Shown one piece after another: positions 42,108-52,335 of a stretch of 64,000 nucleotides of DNA (positions are counted from its first letter, which is position 1; every line of letters starts with the position of its first letter). The stretch lies in contig NZ_CP059900.1 of assembly GCF_014126825.1 (NCBI RefSeq), forward strand, positions 868,001 to 932,000. Reading direction: 5' to 3'. The translations under genes were made by a program, and so were the position numbers. The notes below the pieces were generated by a model. It was given only the letters and a program-made list of their open reading frames with translations, did not search any database and was not told the DNA's origin. Source of the DNA: Tomitella gaofuii. Lineage in GTDB: Bacteria; Actinomycetota; Actinomycetes; Mycobacteriales; Mycobacteriaceae.

Positions 42108-42857
42108 TCAGCGCCGCCGCAGTGCGGCCACCACCGTCTTGGGGGCCGGGTTGACGTGCGCGGCCCCGTCGATCACCACGGTGGGGACGGTCTCGTTGCC
42201 GTCCGCGACGGACCGGACGAACGCGGCGGCCCGGGCGTCCTCCCAGATGTTGATCATCGTGGGGCGCAGCCGCCGGGCCCACAGGATCGCCCGCAGGCGC
42301 TGACAGAACACGCAGCCGGGGCGCCAGTACACGGTGACTCGCGATGCGGCCGGCGCGGAGTCTTCGGTCATCGATGCAGTGCTCGCTTTCGTGCGTACGG
42401 GGCGCGTGGTCGGTGCGGCGCCGCGGACCGGCGCACCGGCGGCCGTGTCCTCAGCGCGCCACCGGGCGACGGCGGCGTCGACGGCGACCGGCGCGATCGG
42501 CAGCACCGGCGGTGACGGGGCGCGTATCCATTCCGCGATGCGGCGGTTGAGCTCGGCGACGTGGGAGCGCACCTGGGCCTCCGCGCCGGGTGTACGCGGG
42601 TCGATGTCCGCGAGCGTGCGGGGCAGACGGTCGATCTCCCGTCGGAGCTGCAGTGACATGGGCAGCAGTGCATCGGTGGAAAGGCCCTCCTCTTCGAGCT
42701 TGCGCCGCACCCATCCCATGTCGTCGTCCACCGGTGACGGGGGTATGGGCTTGCCGGTGCCGGGCAGGCCGTCGAGGTCGCCGCGCTCGGCCGCGACGCG
42801 GATCTGCCGTTCCACCCACGATTCGACGGTCATGCCCGCCGGCTTGCGCTCGGTCAT
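42108..42857 (-). CDS. DUF1992 (DnaJ-C28-like) domain fused to glutaredoxin-like domain
   Basis: One open frame of 249 residues joins two domains. Residues 9-130 are DUF1992, with VERQIRVAAERGDLDGLPG and MGWVRRKLEEEGL. After a linker of about 30 residues comes a mycoredoxin/glutaredoxin domain (about 165-249) with the redox site WRPGCVFCQR and VPTVVIDGAAHVNP. Redox CxxC here is CVFC. The two parts are usually separate genes. An internal ATG at 42371 (MTEDSAPAAS) could also start a free glutaredoxin, but no stop separates the domains. Start ATG at 42857; a longer frame upstream crosses repeats. Confidence 0.78.
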   Translation of the reverse strand: MTERKPAGMTVESWVERQIRVAAERGDLDGLPGTGKPIPPSPVDDDMGWVRRKLEEEGLSTDALLPMSLQLRREIDRLPRTLADIDPRTPGAEAQVRSHVAELNRRIAEWIRAPSPPVLPIAPVAVDAAVARWRAEDTAAGAPVRGAAPTTRPVRTKASTASMTEDSAPAASRVTVYWRPGCVFCQRLRAILWARRLRPTMINIWEDARAAAFVRSVADGNETVPTVVIDGAAHVNPAPKTVVAALRRR

Positions 42858-42907
42858 CGGACCGGTCCTCCGATCGCCGTTCCGGGGCTGCCGCGCATCG
42901 CCCCTGC

Positions 42908-42962
42908 TGGTGCACGTTCCGCCCCTGCCTGGTGCACGTTCCGCCCTTGCCTGGTGCACATT
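42908..42962. repeat. 22-bp direct repeat in a divergent intergenic region
   Basis: TGGTGCACGTTCCGCCCCTG plus CC (42908-42929) is repeated with one change at 42930-42951, and a third, partial copy runs from 42952. The 250 bases between two divergent genes hold no gene; TATAGA at 43054-43059 may be the -10 box of the rightward gene. The repeat could be a binding array for a regulator. Confidence 0.85.
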
Positions 42963-43108
42963 GTCGGCGCGTGCGTGCGGCGCGGCAAGCGGGCGGCGGC
43001 AGCGGTGCGGAAGGGCGGGTGCGCGTGTACTCGCCCGTACGGATTTCGCCCGGTATAGATCGGGGGAGGGCCGCCGGATCCGCGACCCGTCGAACCGGAA
43101 GGACCCTG

Positions 43109-44620
43109 ATGAGCGAGACGGCTGCCACCGCGAGAGCACACGGCACGAACGCAGCGGCCACGACACCTCCGGCGGGGGTGGAGTTCGCCCGCGCCGGGGA
43201 GTCGCGGCCGACGACGGGCCCGATGCGCAGCGTGCTCGCCGCGGCAGCGGGCGCGGCCTCGGACGACCTCGCTGCGCGCGTGGAGCGCGGCCGCGACTGG
43301 CGCACGGACTATGCGCCGCTGATGGCGGAGCTGACCTCCCTTTCTGCGCGGGACGCGGACACGGCGTGGGCTATCGCGGAAGCCGGGACCGCGCAGGCGC
43401 GCCGCGGGCTGGTCTGGGAATCGGCTGCGGGGGCCGTGCCTCTCGACGAGATCGGCGACGCGGACTGGTCGGTCTCGGCCGTGGCGACCGGACAGGTTCT
43501 AGGCACGGCGACGCCGGAGCCGACGCTGCGGGTGCCGTACCGGGGCGACGTCCTCGAGGGGGAGGCGCTCGTGGCGCAGCTCGACAGGTGGGTGACGGCG
43601 GGGGTCGTCGAGCCTTCGTTCGCGCGGGCGATCACGCGGGTGGTCGAGCACCCGGAGTGGCTCGCGCTGCCCGGGCGCACGATCGCGATGATGGGCGCGG
43701 GCGGCGAGTTGAGCCCGCTCGAGCCCTTCGCACGGTGGGGCGCGGACATCCTCGCAGTCGACCTTCCGGTGGAGCCGGTGTGGGACCGGATCGTGCGGGT
43801 GGCGGAGCAGGGGGCAGGGCGCGTGCGCTTCCCGGTGTCCGCGGACGGGACTCCGGGTATGGACCTCGTCGGCGCGCCCGCCGCGGCCGCCGCCTGGCTG
43901 GACGGGCACGCGGGCGAGGGCGACTCCGCCGGGGCGCGGATGGTGTTCGGCATGTACGCCTACGCGGACCGGGGCGCGCACGTGCGCATCAGCATGGCCA
44001 CCGACCTCATCATCGAGCGACTCCTTGCGGCGCACCCGTCGACCGCGCTCGCATACCTGCAGACGCCGACGGACGCGTTCGTCGTGCCGCCCGAGGTGGT
44101 CGCCGCCGGGCACGGTGCGTGGGACCGGCGCGACGTCAAGCGGTACCTGCAGGCGCCGCTGCGCGTCGCGGGCCGCGGCGCGCTGTTCGAGCCCTCCTAC
44201 AAGTCGGTGCACGACGACGGTACGGCGGTGGCCGACATCCTCGTGCCGCAGCAGGGCCCCAGCTATGCGATGGCCAAGCGGCTGCAGCGCTGGCGTGGGA
44301 TCAGCGCCGAGCGCGCCGGGCACACGGTGTCGTTCAACGTGGCGCCCGCGTCGTGGACCCGCTCGGTGACGAAGAACCGGGTGCTGGCCGCGGCGTACAA
44401 GGGGGCGGGTCGATTCGGCGTGGAGATCTTCGCCGCCGACACCACGCGGGTTCTCATGGCCGCGCTGCTCGCCCACGACCTCCACCACGACGCCGGCACG
44501 CGTACGCACCCCGAGCGGCTGTTCGCGGATCAGGCGGCGCACGGCGGGCTGTGGCGTTCGGCGTACGAGCCGAAGACCGTGCTCGGCTTCGCGGCGCTGT
44601 TGGGGATGGCGCGGCTGTAG
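43109..44620 (+). CDS. Conserved-looking protein of unknown function
   Basis: I do not recognise this 503-residue protein. It is soluble, with no signal peptide or membrane helix. A glycine-rich stretch at about residues 191-212 ([20 protein letters not shown] followed by ADILAVDLP) looks like a nucleotide- or SAM-binding Rossmann turn. The C-terminal half has many Arg, Tyr and Trp residues ([19 protein letters not shown]), as in an enzyme. The ATG has a strong GGAAGGA at 43098-43103, and base and codon use match its neighbours, so it is a real gene. No neighbour indicates its role. Confidence 0.7.
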   Translation: MSETAATARAHGTNAAATTPPAGVEFARAGESRPTTGPMRSVLAAAAGAASDDLAARVERGRDWRTDYAPLMAELTSLSARDADTAWAIAEAGTAQARRGLVWESAAGAVPLDEIGDADWSVSAVATGQVLGTATPEPTLRVPYRGDVLEGEALVAQLDRWVTAGVVEPSFARAITRVVEHPEWLALPGRTIAMMGAGGELSPLEPFARWGADILAVDLPVEPVWDRIVRVAEQGAGRVRFPVSADGTPGMDLVGAPAAAAAWLDGHAGEGDSAGARMVFGMYAYADRGAHVRISMATDLIIERLLAAHPSTALAYLQTPTDAFVVPPEVVAAGHGAWDRRDVKRYLQAPLRVAGRGALFEPSYKSVHDDGTAVADILVPQQGPSYAMAKRLQRWRGISAERAGHTVSFNVAPASWTRSVTKNRVLAAAYKGAGRFGVEIFAADTTRVLMAALLAHDLHHDAGTRTHPERLFADQAAHGGLWRSAYEPKTVLGFAALLGMARL

Positions 44621-44738
44621 GTCCCGGGGCGGCGACGGGCGGCTGGGCGGAGCGATTCCAGCAACCAGGGCACGAATTCGTGGGGATTGTGACCTGGAAC
44701 GCTGGATCGGCGCGTCCGCCCCCGTCTACCGCGCGCAA

Positions 44739-44760
44739 AAACAAGCAGTCGTGCTTGATT
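44739..44760. promoter_or_regulatory. Candidate operator of the Atu-like operon
   Basis: AA, one base, CAAGCA (44742-44747), GTCG, TGCTTG (44752-44757), one base, TT make a 22-bp near-palindrome about 30 bases before the first gene. It overlaps TTGATT at 44755-44760, a possible -35. The TetR protein at the operon's end is the likely ligand. Confidence 0.5.
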
Positions 44761-44789
44761 GTTCGCGCATCCTGTGTGACGCTGTGCAC

Positions 44790-45632
44790 GTGGCGGAACT
44801 CGAACCGGTCCTGGCAGACCTCGAAGCGGAGGGCGAGGCGCTCGACGTGCTCGTCGCCGGCCTCGACGCCGACGCGTGGTCCACGCCGACGCCGGCGACC
44901 GGCTGGACCATCGCGCACCAGATAGGGCATCTCGCCTGGACGGATGCGGCGTCCCTGACTGCCGCGACCGACGAGTCCCGGTTCCAGGAGCTCGTTGCGG
45001 CGGCCTGGGCGGATCCGACGGGCTTCGTCGACGCGGGCGCCGAACGATGGGCGCGCACCGCCCCCGCGGAACTGCTCACGCGTTGGCGCGAGGGGCGGGC
45101 CGCGCTCACGCAGGCGCTGCGGGACAGGCCGGCGGGGACGAAGGTGCCGTGGTTCGGCCCCCCGATGAGCCCGGTGTCGATGGCTACCGCGCGGATCATG
45201 GAGACCTGGGCCCACGGCGAGGACGTCGCCGACGCGATGGGCGTGGCAAGGGCGCCGACGACAAGGCTGCGGCACGTCGCCCACATCGGTGTCCGCACAC
45301 GCGATTTCGCCTTCGCGGTGCACGAGCTGGCGCCGCCCGCCGCGCCGTTCCGTGTGGAGCTGCGCGCGCCGGACGGCGACAGCTGGGTGTGGGGCCCTGA
45401 CGACGCGGCGCAGCGGATCACCGGCCCGGCGCTGGACTTCTGCCTGCTCGTCACCCAGCGGCGGCACCCCGATGATCTCGATATCAAAGCCGAAGGCGAC
45501 GACGCGCGGCGATGGATGACGATCGCGCAGGCGTTCGCGGGCGCACCGGGAGGCGGGCGCCCGCCACTGTCGGACGAGTCCCGGCGGGAAGAGCGCCGGC
45601 GGGAAGAGCCCCGGCGGGAGGAGACCCGATGA
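44790..45632 (+). CDS. TIGR03084-type putative metal-binding protein
   Basis: A 280-residue member of the DinB-like/mycothiol-dependent isomerase superfamily. The metal-site pattern is seen as [14 protein letters not shown] (His about residues 42 and 46) and [15 protein letters not shown]. These proteins are often encoded beside AtuA, as here. Function is unknown; metal binding follows from the fold. GTG 44790 was chosen; GTG 44784 and GTG 44751 are possible. The C-terminus is a charged repeat ([14 protein letters not shown]) encoded by DNA that also serves the next gene as ribosome-binding region. The stop overlaps the atuA-like start. Confidence 0.78.
   Translation: MAELEPVLADLEAEGEALDVLVAGLDADAWSTPTPATGWTIAHQIGHLAWTDAASLTAATDESRFQELVAAAWADPTGFVDAGAERWARTAPAELLTRWREGRAALTQALRDRPAGTKVPWFGPPMSPVSMATARIMETWAHGEDVADAMGVARAPTTRLRHVAHIGVRTRDFAFAVHELAPPAAPFRVELRAPDGDSWVWGPDDAAQRITGPALDFCLLVTQRRHPDDLDIKAEGDDARRWMTIAQAFAGAPGGGRPPLSDESRREERRREEPRREETR
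45581..45625 (+). repeat. Three 15-bp purine-rich repeats before atuA
   Basis: Units CCGGCGGGAAGAGCG, CCGGCGGGAAGAGCC and CCGGCGGGAGGAGAC lie end to end. Each contains a Shine-Dalgarno-like core; the last (GGGAGGAG at 45616-45623) is correctly spaced for ATG 45629. Confidence 0.9.
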
Positions 45633-47374
45633 CATCACTGGCGCCCGACCCGGATCTGATCCGCGTCGGCAACTGCTCCGGCTTCTACGGCGACCGCATC
45701 TCCGCCATGCGCGAGATGCTCGAGGGCGGCGAGCTGGACGTGCTCACCGGCGACTACCTCGCCGAGCTCACCATGCTCATCCTCGGCCGCGACCGGATGA
45801 AGCACCCCGAGCTGGGCTACGCCAAGACCTTCGTGCGCCAGCTCGAGGACTGCCTGGGCCTCGCACTGGACAAGGGCGTGCGGATCGTCGCCAACGCGGG
45901 CGGGCTCAACCCCGCCGGTCTCGCCGAGCGGCTGCGGGAGCTGGCCCGGGGGCTGGGGCTGACGGCGACAGTCGCGCACGTCGAGGGCGATGATCTGACG
46001 TCGCGCGCCGCCGAGCTGGGACTGGGTGAACCGCTCACCGCTAACGCTTACCTCGGCGCGTGGGGCATCGTGGAGGCCCTCGGTGCGGCCGCGGACGTCG
46101 TGGTGACCGGGCGGGTCACCGACGCGTCGGTGATCGTCGGCCCCGCGGCCGCCCACTTCGGGTGGGGCCGCACGGATTACGACGCGCTCGCAGGGGCCGT
46201 GGTCGCCGGGCACGTCATCGAGTGCGGCACGCAGGCCACCGGCGGCAACTTTTCGTTCTTCCGCGAGATCGCCGACCTGTCGCGGCCGGGATTCCCGATC
46301 GCGGAGATCCGGCGCGACGGCTCGTCGGTGATCACCAAGCATCCGGGCACGGCCGGCGCGGTCACGGTCGACACGGTCACCGCGCAGCTGATGTATGAGA
46401 TCCAGACCGCGCGCTACGCCAATCCGGACGCCACCGCCCGCCTGGACACGGTCGAGCTCGCGCAGGAGGGCCCCGACCGCGTCGCGATCACCGGAGTGCA
46501 GGGCGAGCCCCCGCCGCCGGACCTCAAGGTCTCGCTCAACACGCTCGGCGGCTTCCGCAACGCGATGACCTTCGTGTTGACGGGGCTGGACGTCGAGGAC
46601 AAAGCCGAGCTGACCCGGCGGCAGCTCGAGGCCTGGCTGCCCGTCCGCCCCGCGGAGCTGACCTGGGACCTCGCGCGGGTGGACCGGCCCGACGCCCCCA
46701 CCCAGCAGCAGGCGAGCGCACTGCTCACCTGCACGGTGCGAGACCAGGACCCGGACAAGGCGGGCCGGGCGTTCTCCAACGTCGCCGTCGAGCTCGCGCT
46801 GGCGGGCTACCCGGGGGCCACGCTCACCTCGATGCCCGGCGCTGCCGCGCCCTACGGCGTGTTCGAGGCCGGCTACGTCGACCGGCGGGACGTGCCGCAC
46901 GTCGCGGTGCTGCCGGACGGCGCGCGAGTGCAGATCACGTCGGCCGCCGAGACCCGGGAACTGGAGCCGGTACCGGATCCCGCGCTGCCGGACGATGACG
47001 ATCCCGGCCCGACGCGCAGGCTTCCGCTGGGTGCCGTCGCGGCCGCCCGCAGCGGCGACAAGGGCGGCAACGCCAACATCGGCGTCTGGGTCCGCACCGA
47101 CGCGCAGTGGCGCTGGCTCTCCCACGCGCTCACCGTCGACGAACTGCGCAGGATGCTGCCGGAGACCGAGGGCCTGACGATCACGCGCACGCTTCTGCCG
47201 AATCTGAGGGCGGTGAACTTCGTGATCGAGGGACTCCTCGGGCAGGGCGTCGCGTACAACGCGCGGTTCGACCCGCAGGCCAAGGGCCTGGCCGAGTGGC
47301 TGCGCTCGCGCCGCATCGACATGCCCGCGGCCATCGCGGACACCGGAATCGACGTCGAGGAGTCGGCACTGTGA
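45629..47374 (+). CDS. atuA: AtuA-like protein (DUF1446), acyclic terpene utilisation
   Basis: A 581-residue protein of the AtuA/DUF1446 family. It opens with [20 protein letters not shown], the family hallmark, and has [20 protein letters not shown] and [14 protein letters not shown]. The C-terminal part ([20 protein letters not shown]) is the small AtuA-associated domain fused on. AtuA is needed for citronellol/geraniol breakdown in Pseudomonas but its reaction is not settled. It sits between a TIGR03084 gene and acyl-CoA dehydrogenase/carboxylase genes, with start and stop both overlapping its neighbours. Confidence 0.88.
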   Translation: MTSLAPDPDLIRVGNCSGFYGDRISAMREMLEGGELDVLTGDYLAELTMLILGRDRMKHPELGYAKTFVRQLEDCLGLALDKGVRIVANAGGLNPAGLAERLRELARGLGLTATVAHVEGDDLTSRAAELGLGEPLTANAYLGAWGIVEALGAAADVVVTGRVTDASVIVGPAAAHFGWGRTDYDALAGAVVAGHVIECGTQATGGNFSFFREIADLSRPGFPIAEIRRDGSSVITKHPGTAGAVTVDTVTAQLMYEIQTARYANPDATARLDTVELAQEGPDRVAITGVQGEPPPPDLKVSLNTLGGFRNAMTFVLTGLDVEDKAELTRRQLEAWLPVRPAELTWDLARVDRPDAPTQQQASALLTCTVRDQDPDKAGRAFSNVAVELALAGYPGATLTSMPGAAAPYGVFEAGYVDRRDVPHVAVLPDGARVQITSAAETRELEPVPDPALPDDDDPGPTRRLPLGAVAAARSGDKGGNANIGVWVRTDAQWRWLSHALTVDELRRMLPETEGLTITRTLLPNLRAVNFVIEGLLGQGVAYNARFDPQAKGLAEWLRSRRIDMPAAIADTGIDVEESAL

Positions 47375-48567
47375 GAACAGAAACCCGCCGGGGGAGCACG
47401 GTGGACCACTGGGGTGGGCCTGACGCCGCCGCGTTGCGCAGCACGGTGAGCGCCTTCATGGCCCGCGATGTGCTGCCCCACCAGCACGAGTGGGAACGCG
47501 CGGGCGAGCTCCCCCGGAGCCTGCACCGCACTGCGGGGGAGCTGGGGCTGCTCGGCGCCTCGTTCCCGGAATCCGCCGGGGGCGGGGGCGGGTCGCCGCG
47601 GGACGCGGTGATCATCTGCGAGCAGATGCACTACGACGGGTGCTCCGGCGGCCTGTTCGCGTCGCTGTTCACGTGCGGGATCGCGGTGCCGCACCTGATC
47701 GCGGCCGGCGACCCCGGCCAGATCGACCGTTGGGTGCGGCCCGTGCTGGAGGGCACGGCGATCGGTGCGCTCGCGATCACCGAACCCGGCGGCGGTTCGG
47801 ACGTCGGCCACCTGCGCACGCGCGCGGTCCGCGACGGCGACCACTACGTGGTGGACGGCGCCAAGACCTTCATCACCTCCGGCGTGCGCGCCGACTTCGT
47901 CGTCACCGCGGTGCGGACGGGCGACCCGGGAGAGCCCGGCGGAGCGGGTGCCGCCGGCGTGTCGCTGCTGGTGGTCGAAAAGGGGACGCCCGGATTCGAG
48001 GTCTCCCGCAGGCTCGACAAGATGGGCTGGCTGGCCTCCGACACGGCCGAACTGTCCTTCACCGATTGCCGGGTTCCCGCGGGCAACCTCGTGGGCCCGG
48101 AGAACAGCGGCTTCCTGCAGATCGCCCAGGCTTTCGTCACCGAGCGGGTCGCGCTCGCAGCGCAGGCCTATTCGGCGGCCCAGCGCTGCCTGGACCTGAC
48201 CCTGGCGTGGTGCCGCGATCGGGAGACGTTCGGCCGACCGCTCATCGCCCGCCAGTCGGTGCAGGACACCTTGACGGAGATGGCCCGCCGCATCGACATC
48301 GCCCGGGTGTACACGCGGCATGTCGTGGACCGCTACGCGGAGGGCGACACCGACCTGGTGGCGGAGGTCTGCTTCGCGAAGAACACCGCGGTGGAGACCG
48401 GGGAATGGGTGGCGAACAAGGCGGTCCAGCTCTTCGGCGGAATGGGGTACATGCGCGAGAGCGAGGTGGAACGCCAGTACCGGGATATGCGCATCCTCGG
48501 CATCGGCGGCGGCACCACAGAGATCCTGACCGGACTGGCGGCAAAGCGATTGGGGTTCCAGCGATGA
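47371..48567 (+). CDS. Acyl-CoA dehydrogenase
   Basis: A 398-residue FAD enzyme. The flavin region is LAITEPGGGSDVGHLRTRAV, and the C-terminal stretch QLFGGMGYMRESEVERQYRD followed by ILGIGGGTTEI is standard. It is of the isovaleryl/citronellyl-CoA dehydrogenase size and would create the 2,3-double bond that the carboxylase needs. GTG 47371 overlaps the atuA stop; GTG 47401 is a shorter alternative. The stop overlaps the carboxylase beta gene by four bases. Confidence 0.87.
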   Translation: MRTETRRGSTVDHWGGPDAAALRSTVSAFMARDVLPHQHEWERAGELPRSLHRTAGELGLLGASFPESAGGGGGSPRDAVIICEQMHYDGCSGGLFASLFTCGIAVPHLIAAGDPGQIDRWVRPVLEGTAIGALAITEPGGGSDVGHLRTRAVRDGDHYVVDGAKTFITSGVRADFVVTAVRTGDPGEPGGAGAAGVSLLVVEKGTPGFEVSRRLDKMGWLASDTAELSFTDCRVPAGNLVGPENSGFLQIAQAFVTERVALAAQAYSAAQRCLDLTLAWCRDRETFGRPLIARQSVQDTLTEMARRIDIARVYTRHVVDRYAEGDTDLVAEVCFAKNTAVETGEWVANKAVQLFGGMGYMRESEVERQYRDMRILGIGGGTTEILTGLAAKRLGFQR

Positions 48568-50174
48568 GCACACTGAAGACGCTTCTCGATACAGGGTCGG
48601 AGGGGTACCGCGCCGCGGCCGAAGCCATGGGGCGCAAGCTCGACGAGGTCGGCGCCGAGGTGGACAAGGCGCTTGCCGGCGGCGGGGAGAAGTACGTCGA
48701 GCGGCACCGGAGGCGCGGCAAACTGCTCGCTCGCGAACGCATTGAGCTGCTCATCGACGAGGACTCCCCGTTCCTCGAGTTGTGCACTCTTGCGGCCTGG
48801 GGGACCGACTTCCCCGTCGGCGCCAACCTGGTCGCGGGAATCGGCGTGGTCGAGGGCGTCGAGTGCATGATCGTCGCTAACGATCCCACCAGCCGCGGCG
48901 GGGCGTCGAACCCGTGGACGATCAAGAAGTCGTTCCGCATCAACGAGATCGTCCGGCAGAACCGGCTGCCGGTGATCTCGCTCGTGGAGTCGGCGGGCGC
49001 CGACCTGCCCACGCAGAAGGAGGTCTTCATCCCGGGTGGGCGGATGTTCCGCGACCTCACCCGCGCCTCGGCGGCGGGGATCCCCACGGTGGCGCTGGTG
49101 TTCGGCAACTCCACCGCCGGCGGCGCGTACATCCCGGGCATGTCCGACCACGTGGTCATGGTCAAGGACCGGTCCAAGGTGTTCCTCGGCGGGCCGCCGC
49201 TGGTGAAGATGGCCACCGGGGAGGTCTCGGACGACGAATCGCTGGGCGGTGCGGAGATGCACGCGCGCACATCGGGGTTGGCCGACTACTTCGCGCAGGA
49301 CGAGTACGACGCACTCCGCATCGGCCGGTCCATCGTCAAGAGGCTGAACTGGCGCAAGCAGGGGCCGGCGCCGGAACTCGGCCCCGACGGCCGGGCGCCC
49401 GAACCGCTCTACGGCAGCGAGGAGCTGCTGGGCATCGTGCCAGACGACCTCAAGGTGCCGTTCGACCCGCGCGAGGTGATCGCGCGCATCGTCGACGGGT
49501 CCGAGTTCGACGAGTTCAAGGCGCTCTACGGCTCGTCGCTGGTCACCGGGTGGGCGCGGCTGCACGGCCATCCCATCGGCATCCTCGCCAACGCGCGCGG
49601 CGTGCTGTTCTCCGAAGAGGCGCAGAAGGCGGCGCAGTTCATCCAGCTCGCCAACCGCGCGGACACCCCGCTGCTCTTCCTGCACAACACCACCGGCTAC
49701 ATGGTGGGCGCGGAGTACGAACAGGGCGGGATCATCAAGCACGGCGCGATGATGATCAACGCGGTGTCCAACTCGACGGTGCCGCACATCTCCCTGCTCA
49801 TCGGCGCGTCGTACGGCGCCGGCCACTATGGGATGTGCGGCCGGGCGTACGACCCGCGCTTCCTGTTCGCCTGGCCCAGTGCCAAATCCGCGGTAATGGG
49901 ACCTGCCCAGCTGGCCGGGGTCATCTCCATCGTCAGCCGCGCGAGCGCCGAGGCGAAGGGGCGGCCGTTCGACGAGGAGGCCGACGCCGGGATGCGCGCC
50001 ATGGTCGAGGCGCAGATCGAGGCCGAGTCGCTGCCGATGTTCCTGTCCGGCCGCGTGTTCGACGACGGCATCATCGACCCGCGCGATACCCGGACGGTCC
50101 TGGGCATGTGCCTGTCCGCCATCGCGTCCGCACCGATCGAGGGCACCGGCAACTTCGGTGTCTTCAGAATGTGA
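48564..50174 (+). CDS. Biotin-dependent acyl-CoA carboxylase, carboxyltransferase beta subunit
   Basis: A 536-residue carboxyltransferase of the methylcrotonyl/geranyl-CoA group. RHRRRGKLLARERIELLID near residues 51-69, GNSTAGGAYIPGMSDHVVMV and FLGGPPLVKMATGEVSDDES are family marks, and GASYGAGHYGMCGRAYDPRF forms the second oxyanion region. It transfers carbon dioxide from biotin to the acyl-CoA. Whether the substrate is 3-methylcrotonyl-CoA (leucine) or geranyl-CoA (terpenes) cannot be told from the reading alone. The alpha subunit follows after seven bases. Confidence 0.9.
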   Translation: MSTLKTLLDTGSEGYRAAAEAMGRKLDEVGAEVDKALAGGGEKYVERHRRRGKLLARERIELLIDEDSPFLELCTLAAWGTDFPVGANLVAGIGVVEGVECMIVANDPTSRGGASNPWTIKKSFRINEIVRQNRLPVISLVESAGADLPTQKEVFIPGGRMFRDLTRASAAGIPTVALVFGNSTAGGAYIPGMSDHVVMVKDRSKVFLGGPPLVKMATGEVSDDESLGGAEMHARTSGLADYFAQDEYDALRIGRSIVKRLNWRKQGPAPELGPDGRAPEPLYGSEELLGIVPDDLKVPFDPREVIARIVDGSEFDEFKALYGSSLVTGWARLHGHPIGILANARGVLFSEEAQKAAQFIQLANRADTPLLFLHNTTGYMVGAEYEQGGIIKHGAMMINAVSNSTVPHISLLIGASYGAGHYGMCGRAYDPRFLFAWPSAKSAVMGPAQLAGVISIVSRASAEAKGRPFDEEADAGMRAMVEAQIEAESLPMFLSGRVFDDGIIDPRDTRTVLGMCLSAIASAPIEGTGNFGVFRM

Positions 50175-50181
50175 GCCTGCC

Positions 50182-52335
50182 GTGACCGATACCGCCATGC
50201 CGGCGTCCACGTCGGCGACCAGCCCCGCCCCGGTGAGCAGCTCTACTCCGGTGAGCAGCGCTGCCCCTGTCACCACCGTCCTGGTGGCCAACCGCGGCGA
50301 GATCGCCCGGCGCGTGTTCGCCACCGCGCGCCGCACCGGACGCGGCACCGCCGCCGTCTACTCCGATGCGGACGTCGACGCGCCGCACGTGCGCGAGGCC
50401 GACGCAGCGGTCCGGCTGCCGGGCGCGACCCCCGGGGAGACCTACCTGCGCGGCGACTTGATCGTGGCGGCGGCGCGCGCGGCCGGCGCCGACGCCGTCC
50501 ACCCCGGGTACGGGTTCCTCTCGGAGAACGCCGACTTCGCCCGCGCCGTCGTCGACGCCGGGCTGACGTGGATCGGGCCGCCGGTCGAGGCCATCGCGCT
50601 GATGGGCTCCAAGGTGGAGTCGAAGAAGCGGATGGCCGAGGCCGGCGTGCCCGTGCTCGAGCAACTGGACCCGGACGAGGTCACCGACGACCAATTGCCG
50701 GTGCTCGTCAAGGCGTCGGCGGGCGGCGGCGGACGCGGCATGCGCGTGGTGCGCGGCCTGGCCGACCTTCGCCCGCAGATCGAGGCCGCACGGGCCGAGG
50801 CCGCCTCCGCGTTCGGCGATCCGACGGTGTTCTGCGAGCGCTATCTGGAGACCGGCCGGCACATCGAGGTGCAGGTGATGGCGGACGCCCACGGGACCGT
50901 GCTCGCGCTCGGCGAGCGGGAATGCTCGATCCAGCGCCGGCATCAGAAGGTGGTCGAGGAGGCGCCGTCACCGCTGGTCGAGCGCATCGACGGGGCGGGC
51001 GGTGACATGCGCCGGCGGCTCTTCGACGCCGCCCGGCTGGCCGCCTCGGTGATCGGCTACGAGGGCGCGGGCACGGTGGAGTTCCTGGCCGACGAACAGG
51101 GCCGCTTCTACTTCCTCGAGATGAACACGCGCCTGCAGGTGGAGCACCCCGTCACGGAGTTGACGACCGGGATCGACCTGGTGGAGATGCAGTTCCGCGC
51201 GGCGGAGGGGGCCCGCTTCGGCGAGGGCGAAGGGTCCGGGAAGGACACGGCGGCGCGGGGGCACGCGATCGAGGTGCGCCTGTACGCGGAGGACCCGGCG
51301 CTCGACTGGCAGCCGCAGTCCGGCACCGTCCACCGGTTCTCGGTGCCCGGGGTGACGGCGGAGTTCGCGGCCCCGCACGTGGACCGGGGCGTCCGGCTGG
51401 ACTCGGGTATCGAAGACGGCTCGGCGGTGGGCGTGCACTACGACCCGATGCTCGCCAAGGTCATCGCGTGGGCACCGGACCGCGGCGAGGCGGCGCGCAT
51501 CCTCGCGTCGGCGCTGGCCCGGGCCCGGATCCACGGCTTGGTGACCAACCGCGACCTGCTGGTCAACGTGCTGCGGCATCCTGCGTTCCTCGCCGGCGAG
51601 ACCGACACAGCGTTCTTCGACCGCCATGGGCTCGACGCCCTGTCCGCACCGCTCGCCGACGCAGTGGCCGAGCGCGTCTCGGCGCTCGCCGCCGCGCTGG
51701 CGCAGGCCGCGGCGAACCGGGCGGCGGCGACGGTGGTGCCGGGCCTGCCGGGCGGGTGGCGCAACGTGCCCTCGCAGCCTCAACGCAAGGACTTCCGCGG
51801 CGCCCGCGGCACCCACGAGGTGGACTACCGGCTGACCCGCGACGGTCTCGCCACCGGCGTCGTCGACGGTGTCGGCCTCGTCTCTGCTGCGCCGGACCGA
51901 GTGGTGCTCACCGTCGACGGGCTCCGCCGCGAGTACGCGGTCGCCCGGTACGGCGGCGGATCCGCGGGCGACCGGGTGCACGTCGACTCGTCGTCGGGGC
52001 CCTGCGCCTTCGAAGCGGTCCCGCGGTTCGTCGACCCGTCCGACATGCAGGCGGCGGGCTCGCTGTTGGCGCCGATGCCCGGCACCGTGATCCGGCTGGG
52101 CGCGGCGGTGGGGGACACGGTCACCGTGGGCCAGCCCGTCCTGTGGCTCGAGGCGATGAAGATGGAGCACGCCATCGCGGCGCCGGCGGACGGCGTCCTC
52201 ACCGAGGTCGCGGTGGAGGCCGGCACGCAGGTGGAGGTCGGCGCGGTCCTCGCGGTCGTGTCCGCTGCGGACGCGGCCGAGGGGCCCGACGGCGACGGAT
52301 CCGACGGGCCACGACAGTCAGGAGAGCACGCATGA
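50182..52335 (+). CDS. Biotin-dependent acyl-CoA carboxylase, biotin carboxylase alpha subunit
   Basis: A 717-residue protein with biotin carboxylase domain (LVANRGEIARRVFATARRTG at the start, HPGYGFLSENADF, the ATP loop KASAGGGGRGMR, and ERECSIQRRHQKVVEEAPS) and a C-terminal biotin carrier domain with the biotinylated Lys in LEAMKMEHAI (about residue 660). The alpha/beta gene order matches methylcrotonyl- and geranyl-CoA carboxylases. GTG 50182 was preferred to GTG 50158, which would overlap the beta gene by 17 bases. The stop overlaps the next gene. Confidence 0.92.
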   Translation: MTDTAMPASTSATSPAPVSSSTPVSSAAPVTTVLVANRGEIARRVFATARRTGRGTAAVYSDADVDAPHVREADAAVRLPGATPGETYLRGDLIVAAARAAGADAVHPGYGFLSENADFARAVVDAGLTWIGPPVEAIALMGSKVESKKRMAEAGVPVLEQLDPDEVTDDQLPVLVKASAGGGGRGMRVVRGLADLRPQIEAARAEAASAFGDPTVFCERYLETGRHIEVQVMADAHGTVLALGERECSIQRRHQKVVEEAPSPLVERIDGAGGDMRRRLFDAARLAASVIGYEGAGTVEFLADEQGRFYFLEMNTRLQVEHPVTELTTGIDLVEMQFRAAEGARFGEGEGSGKDTAARGHAIEVRLYAEDPALDWQPQSGTVHRFSVPGVTAEFAAPHVDRGVRLDSGIEDGSAVGVHYDPMLAKVIAWAPDRGEAARILASALARARIHGLVTNRDLLVNVLRHPAFLAGETDTAFFDRHGLDALSAPLADAVAERVSALAAALAQAAANRAAATVVPGLPGGWRNVPSQPQRKDFRGARGTHEVDYRLTRDGLATGVVDGVGLVSAAPDRVVLTVDGLRREYAVARYGGGSAGDRVHVDSSSGPCAFEAVPRFVDPSDMQAAGSLLAPMPGTVIRLGAAVGDTVTVGQPVLWLEAMKMEHAIAAPADGVLTEVAVEAGTQVEVGAVLAVVSAADAAEGPDGDGSDGPRQSGEHA

